Below, one piece after another: positions 11,321-23,700 of a stretch of 64,000 nucleotides of DNA (the first letter of the stretch is position 1; every line of letters starts with the position of its first letter). The notes under the pieces are model-generated. The model did not search any database. It had not been told where the DNA came from and was given only the letters and a program-made list of their open reading frames with translations. Source of the DNA: Camarhynchus parvulus (lineage: Eukaryota; Chordata; Aves; Passeriformes; Thraupidae); the NCBI RefSeq assembly GCF_901933205.1, contig NC_044573.1:32175493-32239492 (forward strand), in the 5' to 3' direction. The position numbers and the translations under genes are program-made.

Positions 11321-14300
11321 TAAATATTTGACCAGGAATTAGAAGGGAGAACATGTTACTGCACCACCTTGTTATTTGATCCTGTTAGACTTGCTGGTGT
11401 CAGGGCTAGATCAACAGTGTGGTCGGTTTATTTTCTTGGGATCTGGTGATCCTGGGTCTGTCTATGGTTCTGTAAAACCTTGACTTCTAGCATGCAGGTG
11501 TTTCACTATGGGAGGAGGAAAAATGGTAGTGCCACTGAAGGGAAGGCTTCAAGTATTGTGTCTGCTTCCAGAAGCATCTTGGATGTTTAAAGAGGCACAC
11601 AGGACACAAAAGGAGAGCCTCTTCAGAAGGCTCAGCACTTGGGTATTTCATTTGTACTTTCAATGCATCTTGGGTGCTCCACGCTGCACATAAAAGACAA
11701 ACTACTTGCAAAGGGGATGGGGAGAGAGAAACAAACATTATCTTAAAGATATCCTAAAATACCCAACACTGATACTCAGCTTACAAGCAACAGATATACG
11801 ATACAACACTTTTCAGGTGGGGCATCCTGAGCTCTTGGAGGTTGGCTCTTAATCTGGTGAACAACTGCATATGAACATTCACTTACATGTCTTAGTCTTT
11901 GAAGAATGGGGGTTAAAATACTTATCCAGGCTCCCAGTTGAGGTCTAGTAACATAGAACCCACACTTACTAATTTCAATAGCAGATTGTCTCTAGTTTAG
12001 CTACAGTGGTTTAAGATTTTACTGTCCTAGCAGCTTCACTGTTTGAGAAGTGACAAAATTGGATGTGTGACCACTCCCTGGGCCACAGCTATGTTTATCA
12101 ATTTAAATTATTAAATATGCTGTGCTGTGTTGAACAGCCAAGGTGAGAGGAAAGGCAGTGGAAGGAGACATACCAGGACATCCACACCCACTGTTACCGG
12201 GTTCTTCCATGACAGACTGACAGATGTGAGCCGGTTGTGGAAGGTAAGGTCACTAAGAGACATTATTACCTCAAACCACTGCAGCAAGGTTTGGTCTTCA
12301 GGCTTCCAGGATTTGTGATTTAGTTAAAAAATGGACTCTGTCTGGTTGAGTTAATCTGAACTGACAATAACTCCAGCTTTCAAGGTGTTGCTGATATATA
12401 CAGCAATGCCAATAAATACTGTGGTATCATGCAAGTATATATAAACCAGATTAAAAAAACCAGATAAAAACTGTGCTCTGTTTCAATATATATTTCAATA
12501 AGCAATTAGAAAAAAATAATTATCTTGCACTGCAAGTGGTACCACTTTGAGGTTTATTTTCATAGCCATCCTGCTCCTGAGGGTAAACCATGGTGCTAAT
12601 GAAATAGAACTGGGAAGAGTTTGCCTATCTAGGGTTTACAGATCCAGAGTTTCAGATGGATTGTTAAACTTGTATTTCCACTTTGGAAAGTTCAGTTAGC
12701 AGGTAAAACTTACGTATATATAAAGTAGTCCATTTTTACTGTCCTGTGTAGTCTTAGACATAACTTCCTTAAGTGAGGAGGTCATTGATCACAGCTTTCC
12801 TATGCTTTAAATCTTTATATGTTGGAATAATCTTACTCACTGACCTCTATGTGATCAGTGTGCCTGACAAGCAACTGTCTCATCAGCAGCCACGGCTTAA
12901 GCAGTTGTTGCTCCCTACATTACACTGTGCATGTCTTTAGGCAGCTATTCAGCAAATGAGAACCCATCTCACACAGTAATAACCCCTTAGTACTTTGTGG
13001 CCAGTTTGTATTTCCTGGGTTATTTTTCATGTTGTTGTCATTTCCCTGGTGTGGTTCATTGCACGGTTTCATAAATTCTTAAGTGATATAGTTCTGAATG
13101 TCCACACCAAAGACAATTTAAATGGCTTTATCAGGATGCTTAAGTGCCTCTTCCTGTTAAGTTTCCTTTATTTGCAGCTATCTGCGGTGTCTGTTAGAAT
13201 CAGTTTAGCACTTAGCACGTTGCAGTTTTCCCTGCTCCTTAGGGCTCTGCATGTGATAACTGCTTGTCTTTTAGTCCCCAAGGCTAATGTCCTTACCATG
13301 TTTTCCTTTGCAAACACTCGTCTCTACCTTGCTGCTCCCACCTAGCCATTTCACTCCAACAATCCAAATGAGGTAACATAACAAAGCCACAGTTATTTGG
13401 AAATGATGACCAATGCACTCTGTTGAAGGGATGCAGTTTCTTTTCAGAGCTGAAAAAGGGATTATATGTCCAAAACCACTGTGTTGTTGTTTTGGGGTAT
13501 TTTTATCCTCTCAGCTCTGTCAGCTAGTGTAATAAATGATGATGTTTCTTTTTCCAAGCCCTGCTTTTGCTTCCTTGGTCCACCTTTATGTGAATGGAGT
13601 ATGACTGGAAGATAGTTCAGCAGCCATCTGACCTGGGAGAAGGCAAAGCCAGGGCCAGAACACAGGCCCCTTCTTGGAGATTGCACCGAAAGTGTCAGGC
13701 TGCTCCTCGGTGGCAGGTCTGTGTTTCCTCTGCCCCTGACAGTTGTTCTTACACTCTCCTTTCTGCCACACTAGCCCAGCTCACAACCTGGTAACCACAA
13801 CCACAAAACAAAAGTATTTTCTAGCTGAATCAGTTTTCTCCTCAGATCCTTTCATGGCTGTTCCTTGGGTCATGGCAGAGAAGGTGATACAAAAGGAGGT
13901 GATGCCTCTGCTTGTCCTGGCACAGTGACACAAAAACTCACTGATCTGAAGTATTTGTTATTGCTCTTAGATTGAGTTACTGTGTCTAAATGGTGCAGTA
14001 GACAAACACTTCCTATTTCTAGATTTATGCCATATCTAAATAGTTGCACTGGCAAAATTTACAAGTGGAGGAGTGGGTTTTGATAGCTTATTTTCTCAAC
14101 TCCCTAGAATGAAGAATATAGCAAAATGTCAACTCTTTCTGGTAAAATTGGCTGAACTTCAGCTTTTGACAGTCTAACAGGCTATTGTGGTATGAATATT
14201 TTACATTTATAGCCAACATGCAAGGTCTCTGAGCACAGATTAGATTTTCATTAATACAGCTATATATCTTCTTGCCACAGTGCATCAAAGTTTCCTATCC

Positions 14301-14732
14301 CTCATGAGGGAATCAAATACAAGTTCAATTTCTTTCTTATTCTGAAGGTATAGAAAATATTTCTGGGATGTATATTAGTTCTGTTTCTTTTTCCCCCTCT
14401 TAAAATAACAAAGTATATTTTTATTTCAAAGCAACTTTAATTTTACAATAGTAAGTCTGTATAGGAAGTCTACAAAACATACTCTGTGCAGTATCTCTAG
14501 TTAGATCAGAGTTAACTTTATTTAAATATGGAACACATTTGATATCTGCAAAGTTAAAGCTTATATTTAAGTAATAAATGAAATTCATGAACCTGGAAAA
14601 ACAAGCTAGCCATGCAATTAGTCTTTTGAATAAAAAAACACTGAGATTAATGAGAATTAAGGTGGTGCTTATGCTATAACATTAGGCTTAATTCTGTGCC
14701 ATTTGTGTTAGTGGAGATGAATAAATTGTGAA

Positions 14733-14757
14733 TTAAGGTCAGTCCCTCAGACCTTAA
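14733..14757. repeat. 8-bp inverted repeat with AAGGTCA half-site
   Basis: TTAAGGTC (14733-14740), a 9-bp spacer and GACCTTAA (14750-14757) are perfect reverse complements. The left arm continues into TTAAGGTCA, an extended nuclear-receptor half-site of the ROR/ERR/NR5A type. It could be a regulatory site or part of an old repeat. Confidence 0.55.
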
Positions 14758-15040
14758 CTTTATTCCCACCGAAATTCTGAAGTTAACCTGAGCAGGTAGT
14801 GGGGTCAGACTTGTAAAGTAAAATCCTGAACATGATAATGGGACTTGTTATGGAAGATGATTTCCTCCCTTACTATCCTACTGTAGATTTAAAAGGATAG
14901 TGTTACATCAGTTATCCAAACATTATCTTCACAAGCAGATGGTCTAGAATTTTTTTTTAATAAATGAAGATTTGCATTCTGAAGAAAGTAGAATAATCAG
15001 AAGTGCTTAAATTTTCTATACCCAAGTTCATTTTGGTTTT

Positions 15041-15096
15041 GATTATTACTAACTTAGATTATTATTATTACTAACTTTGATTATTACTAACTTACA
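15041..15096. repeat. Short imperfect tandem repeat of GATTATTACTAACTTA
   Basis: Three head-to-tail copies of a roughly 16-22 bp unit; the middle one carries extra ATT units. Probably replication slippage in AT-rich DNA. Confidence 0.8.
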
Positions 15097-18000
15097 GCAA
15101 CATTTTCATGCCCAAATAATCTTGACAGGTGATAGAAAAGGAAGTAGTTGTGCTACTCATGAGCTAGGAAGATTTTTCTAAGTATTAAAAAGTACTATAT
15201 CATGCCTCAACTGATTAAGGGCCATATATGATCATTCAGATGTATAACCTTTTAGTTCCTTCTCTCATCCCAAGTTTAACTACTTCTGTGTCATGGTTGA
15301 CATCTTTGTAAAATGCACTTTGGGCTTATTTATCTCTGCTATGGCCTTTATACTCTTAAATTGCATGTTATGATATAGCAAACAACAAAGTAAGAGTTAT
15401 TTTTTAAAGGTTAGCTCCACAATATTGGTAACATGAATATAATTCCATTATTCAAGAGTCCCATTCAATTACAATTGTCAAAATGTCAGTTTGAAACCTT
15501 GAATTTGTTTTCCTCACAAATCTCTATTTTTAAATAGCTTCTAGATAACCACATTATCAGGGTGGCTCCCTTAAATATTAAATATTTATAAAGTAATCTT
15601 TTGCTTTTTCTAAAATCAGCAAAATGAACCTTCTGGGAATGTCAAAACCTGTCTCTTTGAGTATCCTTTCTTCTAAGGAGGCCTAAAGCAGGTGCTCAGT
15701 GGAGAACCACATAAATGACTATCTTAAATACTCTGTCTCTGAGCCTCCTACAAATGGTTTGTGATTCAAAGATCTCCTGAGCTAGGTATGTTATAAAGTA
15801 ATTCCATGTCTTCAGTAGCACTCACAGGTTTTTCTTCTTTGTAAGTGTGGAAAGTCAGAGATTTGATAGTATATTATTGGGGATTTTTTTGGCATGGTAT
15901 TAAAACATGGAAAGAACTTTCTAAAAAGAATAGAGAAAGAACAGAGAAGGGAAGAATGGAGTTTTAACAGCACTGATGTTCCCAACGTCATTGCTTTTGC
16001 TTCTTGTGAGAGCAATTCCACTGCAATTTTTTTCAGTACTCCAGAAATCCCTCATTTCCAAATTTTAGGCTGCTGGCTAACACATTCTAGGCTCCAGAGG
16101 AAGGTTTTGAAGATGGAATGTCTTCATCTGAGGAAGCAGACTCTCTTTGCCCTTTTTTGAGGGGCTCTTGAGCTTGGCTCAGCTTTCAGTGGTGAGCCCC
16201 TGCTGCCTGTGGAGCACGGCAAGAAGTACTCATGGCAACCCATGTTGCTAGGCAGATGGATGATTGTGTTTTGTTCCTGCTGCTGTGTTCTTGGGGATCC
16301 TGGCTTCATTTCCAGATATAATTAATGGTAATAAAGTCTGAAGGTTAAAATATATGGATCTCTAGGGCCATTTCTGTGCCTGGGTGGGATTGGGAATAGT
16401 ATCCTGGCACTTACACATAAAAGAAAGAGCTTTTTTCTGGTGCAGCTCTTTAGGCATAGTCCCAGAGGTCGAGCACTGCCAGCAGCTCCTTGACATTGAA
16501 GAATATTGCTGTAGTAAAGAAATGCTTCCTTCTTCCTAGCAACTCATTTTTAATGTATGTTCAGTTACTTTTCCTCAAATGCAGCTTTGTTGAAGCTGGA
16601 CAGGAGGAGCTAAAGATCCATAGGATAGTAGCTGTACGTGTGCAGTAAGAGATATTTGCCAGGACAGTTCCAAAGCCATCCCATGGACTGAGAAGGGTTT
16701 GAGATGCTGCTATCATCATCAGCCTTCAAGCTTGATTTCCCCCCTTTCTTCTTTCAGTGTTTTACTTACGGACTCAGACAGCCACTGAGCTTTTTCCCTC
16801 CAAAAGAGCATCTCACCCTTCCTGCCTTCCCCTCTACTTCTTCCTCTCTTATAATTGCAGGGTCCAGTTTTCTGGATGTGCTGATTGAGATGCTTGGCAG
16901 ATCCTTTTCTGAGTTTCTTAATAGGGCAGAACACTATTCACTTTTTGATGGATTGTATTTTCACCACCTCTGTGACTCACATTTGCTCTCAGTGAATGGC
17001 AGAGCCAGCACAAGGTAGAAGGAAGATATGCAGCCAGCAGGAGGGAAGGAAGGAAGAAGACTTGGATCTTCTCCTTGCAGCACTGGTGAACTCCATATGT
17101 GTCAAGGAATCATATGCTGACATTTTATTTAAGAGGTCAGATTTTGGGCTTTTAGGTTTATTATTTATATAAAAATAAGCAAATTTATGCACTTTTATGT
17201 ATAATTTATGTACTTTTTGCTGTTCTGTAGGTGAGAACAGGAAGAATTGTTTTTTTGAAAGACAGCAAAATTATGACAGGTAAGGTTAATCCAAATATAC
17301 CAGCAGCCTGGAAGAGGTCAGTGGTAGAGGAAATAATGGCGGGCATGCCTGTATGTCTGTCTCTGCCCACTCTTTTAGGCTTCTCTTCATCTACTCCAAG
17401 CACAGGATCAAAGCATGCAGTTACAAAGAGAACAAGCCAGAGGAGAAGCTCTCTTCCCCTCCTACACATGAAGGAAAGAGGTAGCTGCTCTCAAGTTCTC
17501 AAGTGCAATTTACCTAAATTCTGTAGGGAAAGATACAGTATCGGCAAGGAAGGACAGAGTCTTTTTCTCATTTTTATCTGGTTACTGTGTAACATTTGGT
17601 GAACAGCTAATGTTTAGATAATACTCTGTTTTGAAGAGTCTGTTTCTGAGTCAGCTGCTGATCCCAGAGGAAGAATGGAATGAAGGTACACTTGGGTCAT
17701 TCATGTAATACTGGTGAAAAAGGGTACAGTGACATGGAAACGCCTGCTAAACAGCACAGCTGTACCCCTTTCTCAGCAGAGGAGCTATTGGTAAGAGCCC
17801 TGCCACAAAATCATAGTTATCCACCTACTTTCTCTGTGAAGGACAAATTAATAGGCTTCTTTGTGCCTTCAATTATATGGTCCCCAAGGACCCACAGAGA
17901 GAGTCCCATAGTGAAGGTCTTTGGCAAATGTTTGGAGCAAAGATGTGTTGAGATGCTTGCAGTCTCAAAGACATGGGGGCACACAGCTTTGTAGGATGTT

Positions 18001-18873
18001 ATTAAACCTCCTTGAACTTCTCTCTCTTACATCACTTCTCCCAGTTTAGACCTGTTTTTTATTGCTGAATAACATTTCTGAACATATGCACGGAAAATAT
18101 GCAAAATGTGTGATAGGACCCTGATAGCTGAGAGGAATGTATGTGATGAAATAAGAAGTGGAGGTAAGGGGACCTTATGTCTGTGAGACTTCAGTGGATT
18201 CACGCTTTATATCAATGATGCTGGATTCTTTTATAATTTTCCTGAGATATCTTCTGACATTTTTAAAATGAAAAATCACAATTTAAAAAGGGTATGTTCT
18301 CTTCAGAGGAGCTCTGTAAAGATCTTGGATGCAGCAGCTGATATTTCAAGCTGTTGAATTAGTAGTTCTGGGTTTCCTTTTGTACTTGTCTGTGCCAAAA
18401 TGTGATTAGTTGTTTCAGCCCACTCATACCCTTGGTTTGAGGTATCTGTGCATTAAATTAAAAGGGAAACAGCTATATGGTTCAGGTCCATATATCAGGT
18501 ATTTTATCTGCATTATAATTGTTAACATTTTTTTCCCTACACAGATTTTTCAAGATACATTGCCAGGAAATTTTAAAGCAGTGAGTTCTCATTTTGAAGT
18601 GCTTTCTCATTCAGTATTTTGTTCTGCTCCTGGAGACAGGCAAGACACCAAAGCTTAATGTGTTAGGAATTGGGAGAATAAGGATACTTGGCTGCAAGCT
18701 GCTGGAAGCAAAAGGAAACTCCAGGCTAGAGTGGACAATGCAAATGAAGCACTTGATTTACAGTAATTGTCCCGAGTGGAATCTCAATAGCACAGGCAGG
18801 ACAGTGCAAAATGCTGTTTGCTGAAATTTGTATGAACTCTGAGTCAGTGAAGATTCTGTAGCTAGGCTAAAGT

Positions 18874-18896
18874 TATCAAACTTAACAAGTTTGATA
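18874..18896. repeat. Perfect 10-bp inverted repeat (hairpin, 3-nt loop)
   Basis: TATCAAACTT (18874-18883) and AAGTTTGATA (18887-18896) are exact reverse complements separated by AAC. There is no T-run that would suggest an RNA polymerase III terminator, and no surrounding gene. Confidence 0.75.
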
Positions 18897-20702
18897 CGAA
18901 TATCCAGGATTTGAGCAAGGCCTTTATATACTCACAGCAACACGTTCCCAAGGAGCTGTTCTAGCAACTCACAAGGGCCAGAGCCAGCAGCTACAACAGG
19001 ACGTAGATGTTGTGGTGTAAATGACATGTCATAGCTGTGGTACACTTCACGATTTCCCCTTACTTCATCAGCATTTACACACTGCTTTTCTTACCATCTC
19101 TCTTGGAGGAGACAAAGATTTGGAGGAAAGCCAAGTGCAAGCCCTAGAGAAATTGCTGGGAAGATGTTAGAGGAGGATGCCCAAGTGGAGTTATTGTCTT
19201 ACCACATCACAGTTGCAGTGACTCACTTCCTTTCAAAAGCTACTATGAACACGCAATAATCTCAATAAATATGCACAATATGCAACACGTGTATTTATTT
19301 TAAAACTAAGAGTTGTTAATATTTTGGGCATGGATTTGTCATGAAAACCCAAGTAACTAGAACAGGATTTTATTAAGGTTTTTTTAGGAATATGTAGTAA
19401 ATACTTTGAATTAGTGTAGCATTTGTAGAAGAGCTATAATGGTCCTATGATGAATGATGTGGAAAATTATATAAGAAATCTAATGCTGGGCACAGTATTC
19501 AAAAACATGGAATTCTACATTTGGGGTAGTGGAGGGAAGAGGTAAGAGAGGTCCATCCTTGCCAAAACAATGTATTTTGCACTTTTCTCCAGCTTCAAAC
19601 ATGTGACTGACCCACCACCATAGACCTCAAAACAGTAAAGACAAATTTTCTGTGTGGAGGGGTTAAGGGAATCAGAAATAGGACCCCTGTAAGACTGAAA
19701 GGTAAAGGTTTTTTCTTCTGCTGCTGCATCCTCTAAATTCGTCTGCCATGCTATTCTCACCAAAATTTCTGTTAGCAATTTGAAAGGGAACAAATCTGTA
19801 CTCCTGTAGTCAAACATGTAGTTTGAAATATTTAGTTACTTTAATAAACTGCTCAAGTGAGTAGATAACCTTTTGGAAGGATCAGCTTTGTTAGAGAGCA
19901 TAATCAGCTGTTTTCCCAACAGAATAAAGATGTATTCTCTTGGGTATCTATTATACCCTCTTTACTCTGAGCCATGTTCAATAAAAAAATGCAAAAATAA
20001 GTGGCTGAAAGACAAATAGCAAATGTTAAAATGTTCTAAAGAAGTGATTTTTTTTTTAAAATCAAAGAAGCTCTGTTTGTGCTCCGTGTGTTTTTTTAAA
20101 TTTCAGGCTTCCATGAATACTGAGAACATCATTAACTGTTTGAGAGGTGGAATTGAGTGTGTGAGGAGGAATCATCCACGAGGGCTTTGCAAAACTGAAC
20201 ATCTGACAAACAAGCACCTGCTGTAGTGAGGACAAGGCTCTAGGAATTTCATAAATATTTATTTTCTAGGAATATATGGTTGCATCTTGCCAGAATATTA
20301 ATATTTGTATTTTTTTTCTACTTTCACAGTTGTTTTAAGAGTCAGAAGACCCAGGCATCGCAAGCCTGTCTGCTAAAACTCACAGCTAAATTTAAACCGC
20401 ACAGTTTTATTTAATATCACTAAGAATATTTTAGCTGTTTTGGCGTGATGGCATTTAGAATAAAATGTTCTTTCACTTTCTAAAGCTCAGACACATGTAA
20501 ATCTCCGCAGTTGCTGGGGAAAGCTGCATTTTTAAGAGACACGGAGTCCTTGGCAGCGGCAGGTTGAAGGGGTTCACTCGATGGCTGCCTGGAAGGACGG
20601 AGGGGTGCAGTGGGGCCGTACCAGGGGCTCGGACACTCCGAGCCCGGCGGGGAGCGACGCCCGACCCCCGGCGCTGTGAGGACAGGGCCCGAGCAGGCCC
20701 GC

Positions 20703-20716
20703 GTCGCCATGACGAC
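20703..20716 (+). promoter_or_regulatory. RFX-type X-box
   Basis: GTCGCCATGACGAC fits every position of the X-box consensus RYYNYY-AT-RRNRAC, including the preferred AT spacer. It ends 18 bp before the EFCAB2 start codon. RFX factors bind X-boxes in promoters of ciliary genes, usually within about 150 bp of the start codon, and EFCAB2/DRC8 is an axonemal protein. The match is seen directly; binding is inferred. Confidence 0.7.
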
Positions 20717-20733
20717 AGCGCGGCGCTGCGGCC

Positions 20734-20761
20734 ATGGCGGAGAAGGAGGAGAAGGGCGAGG
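20734..20761 (+). CDS. EFCAB2: EFCAB2 coding exon 1
   Basis: Encodes only MAEKEEKGE plus one base, then donor G|GTAAGG, phase 1. The codon split across the intron gives Asp10. The short Lys/Glu-rich N terminus resembles the human one. The assignment rests on position in the CpG island, a good Kozak context (GCCATGG) and correct phase with exon 2, since nine residues alone cannot prove homology. Confidence 0.88.
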
Positions 20762-23700
20762 GTAAGGCCGGGGCCGGGGCTCCCCCCGCCTCTGCCGCGG
20801 TGTGCGGACGGGCCGGGGGCCGGGCCGGGGGCCGGGCGCCACCGAGTGAGGCCCGCCCGCCTGAGGCCTCGGGCGGCGGGAGGGGCGGTGGCAGCGCGGG
20901 CAGCCTTGGCCGGGGCTGGTGCTGGGGTAGAGGCGCACGGGCACGCACCGGGGGACACAGACACACACATGTACATACTGAACTGCATGCATACACATAT
21001 ATACACACACACGTGCGTTTGTGTGTGCGTGCGTGTGTGTGTGTGCGTGTGTATTGCAGTCTTCGACATCCTCACGAGGGGAAGACACTGATATCTTTCC
21101 TCTGGTGCCCAGTGACAAGACCCGAGGGAACAGCCTGAAGTTGTGCCAGGGCAGGTTTAGGTTGTGTATCAGGAGAAGGTTCTTCATTCAGAGGGTGCCT
21201 GGGCGCTGGAACAGGCTCCCCAGGGAAGTGGCCACAGCACCAGCCTCACAGCTCAAGAAGTGTTGGGACAGTGCTCTCAGGCCCTTGGTGTGGTCCTGTG
21301 CAGGGCCAGGAGTTGGACTCAGTGATCCTTGTTATCCCTTCCTGTTCAGCTTGTTCTGTGATTTTAGATATGTACGTGGACATATCTGTTCATGCACATT
21401 GTGCAAGGACGTGTGTATGTAGGTACGTGTATATGAAAGCACACACACATGCATATTTACACAAACAAGAAATACACCCTCTGACTGCACATCCCTTTCA
21501 GGGTGGCCACACCGCTGCCTCCACCTCAGGGCAGGGGTTGTTCTGCAGCACTCCCTGCCACAGGGGGTGCCACCAGCCTCCTGTTGGTGCTGGCAGCCTT
21601 ATGGTGGCGCTGTCACCACAGGGTGCGCCCAGGCTGGATGGTGACAAGGCTGATCCCCTTGTCATGGCATGGGGTGGCTGCCAGGGCAGCTGGGATGGCT
21701 GATTGTGGCCCCTCACAGTCGTTTCTGGATGCATTGGTCTCTCTCTGCCAGAAAAAAAAAAGAAATCTGTGCTGCTGATAGCACCATGGCTTATTTTTAG
21801 ACGCCACTGTGTTCTACTTTATGGAGTGTTGCCAGAAATTCTATTTTATAGGCTAGAGGTAATTCCTTCTTCAAGGATATTCCAGTATCATTTCAAGGAA
21901 ATGATACATATTTTCTGTGAGGCCCACAATATTGTGACTTCTGAAATCCATCCTTTATGTAACTAAACTTGTGTGTGTTGCAATAGTTTGCAAAGTCTGA
22001 ACATTGTAATTGAAACAATATAATCAATGGATTATTAAATATTTTTTAGGAAACAATGTATGCTGCAGAAAAGTCTTGTCTGAGTGGTTGCTGTGGATGG
22101 TGCTAAATGACTAATTTGATTTTTGTAGAAGTATTTCTAGCTGCACTTTGTAACATAGATGTCTTGAAGAAATTAAGCAGTAAGACGTAGCTTCCTTGAG
22201 GACTGCTCTTAAAGTGTTTTATTTTTTTATATTGGTTTTAATTTTTGCTTAGTCTTGTGGAAGCCTATCTTTTGCATCTTTCTAGTGGTGCAAATGAAGC
22301 TGAGGCACAGTACTAGCAGAGGTGGATAGAAATGATAGGATAATAGCCTAGAAGTCTGCTGAACTAACTGAGATGAGGGAAATAGTATTGGGAAGCCTTG
22401 CTCCATGTATTTTGGGTACCCATATGAATAATATTGAGATTTTGTGCTGTTTTGTCAAGCCACAGCCAGAAACTCTTGGAGAAGGAAGGTCATGGGTTTT
22501 TGATTGCTTGATTAAAGACTTTTAAGGCCTTTTTATTGTAGTTTCAAAATGAGAATACTTTTAAAGAAGTTTAATTATTGTATTACTAAAGACAGACTCT
22601 CTCTGGGGTTTTTTTATGCTTCATGTTTTTTAACATCCTATAAAACACTATTCCCAGTAGAGTTTTAGATGTCATCTTCTAGAGGAGAATTGTAGTGTCA
22701 TCCTAAACAACCTTGACCCTTAAACTCCATCTCTGGCCCGACCAGTGGATCATGGGAAGTGACATGCTGGACTTTAGTTTTTTATCTGTAGGATGAGGAC
22801 AATAACTCATGTCACTGGGACAGTAGCTTCTGTCACTCACGAGAATCCCAGCCTGCTATTAGGCAAACCAGTTGTTTATTGCCTTATAAAGGTGCCTCAT
22901 TACTGTAAACATGGTTGAGGACAGATAACAGTTAGTGTCTCATTAACAGAGGCAATCCTTTAGGATTAAGTAGCTTACACCACTTCAGAGTTGCTATTAG
23001 CCTTCCTGCTGATAGCCGTTAGAGGGTTAATTAGGATTCCCTGATTCTGGATTCACACATCCATTGTGCTTCCCTCCAGCAAGTACTCCACATCTATGCA
23101 AGCTGCAGGTTTAACTTTATTATGCTTCAAAGTAATACCATTAGTTGTATTGTCAAATAATTAGTCCTTAGGGTATTCCTCTGATGCTTTGCAGAACTGT
23201 AATTCCACCAGCTTTCCTGGAAAGGTTTCCCTCAGGTCCTATTATTTCCAAGTTCAGTCTTCTTCGAAGTTGAAATGCCTGCTTTAAATGTTTTACAGAT
23301 ATACATGATGTACACAAAGAAAAACAGTGGGAGGCCAAATCCCGCTACCTCTTGTACATGTTACTCACATGAGTATTACCCTCTAGCTTATGCAAATGTT
23401 GCAAATAAAATCTTATATGCATAAGTGTTAATGGGACCACGCCCATACTGTATGTAGCTACATGTTTTATGTCTGAATTTATATCCCTACATTTGTGCTT
23501 TCGACAATGTTTAATGTTTTTCTTCACACCCATCTGATTACTCTAGAATATTTGTTTAATCTTTCACTTTTGTACATTTGTCTCTATCTTCCCTCCTATT
23601 ATTCGGTTTCTTTCCCCTTTTCTGCTACTTAATTCAGTCTGTCTGTTCTTCCATTTGCTCTCAGATACTGTCTTTGTAATTTGACATAACATGTCAGATT

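Larger units (their letters stand above)
1481..20539. other. Intergenic region between HNRNPU and EFCAB2
   Basis: About 19 kb separates the two divergently oriented promoters. I find no reading frame with recognisable protein similarity, and the open frames present are short and overlap on both strands. Contents that can be named are a short CA repeat (1980-2000), a CR1 3'-end remnant (about 11190-11320), an 8-bp inverted repeat (14733-14757), a small tandem repeat (15041-15096), a 10-bp hairpin (18874-18896), and a GGAA-rich patch near 17040-17060. The rest is unremarkable AT-rich unique-looking sequence. Confidence 0.7.
20540..20960 (+). promoter_or_regulatory. CpG island and promoter of EFCAB2
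   Basis: A sharply bounded GC/CpG-rich block surrounds coding exon 1, with AT-rich DNA to the left. No TATA box was seen. It contains an RFX X-box (20703-20716), the start codon (20734) and a G-quadruplex motif just inside intron 1 (20810-20836). Upstream ATGs occur at 20580 and 20709; the latter is out of frame with the main start and would form an upstream frame if included in the 5'UTR. The start site is inferred to lie between about 20600 and 20730. Confidence 0.8.

Noticed and set aside
20473..21187. Open frames of 130-235 codons on both strands over the EFCAB2 CpG island
   Set aside because: Compositional artefacts of GC-rich DNA joined to CA/TG repeats (His-Thr and Val-Cys runs). The true coding part is only the 28-nt exon 1.
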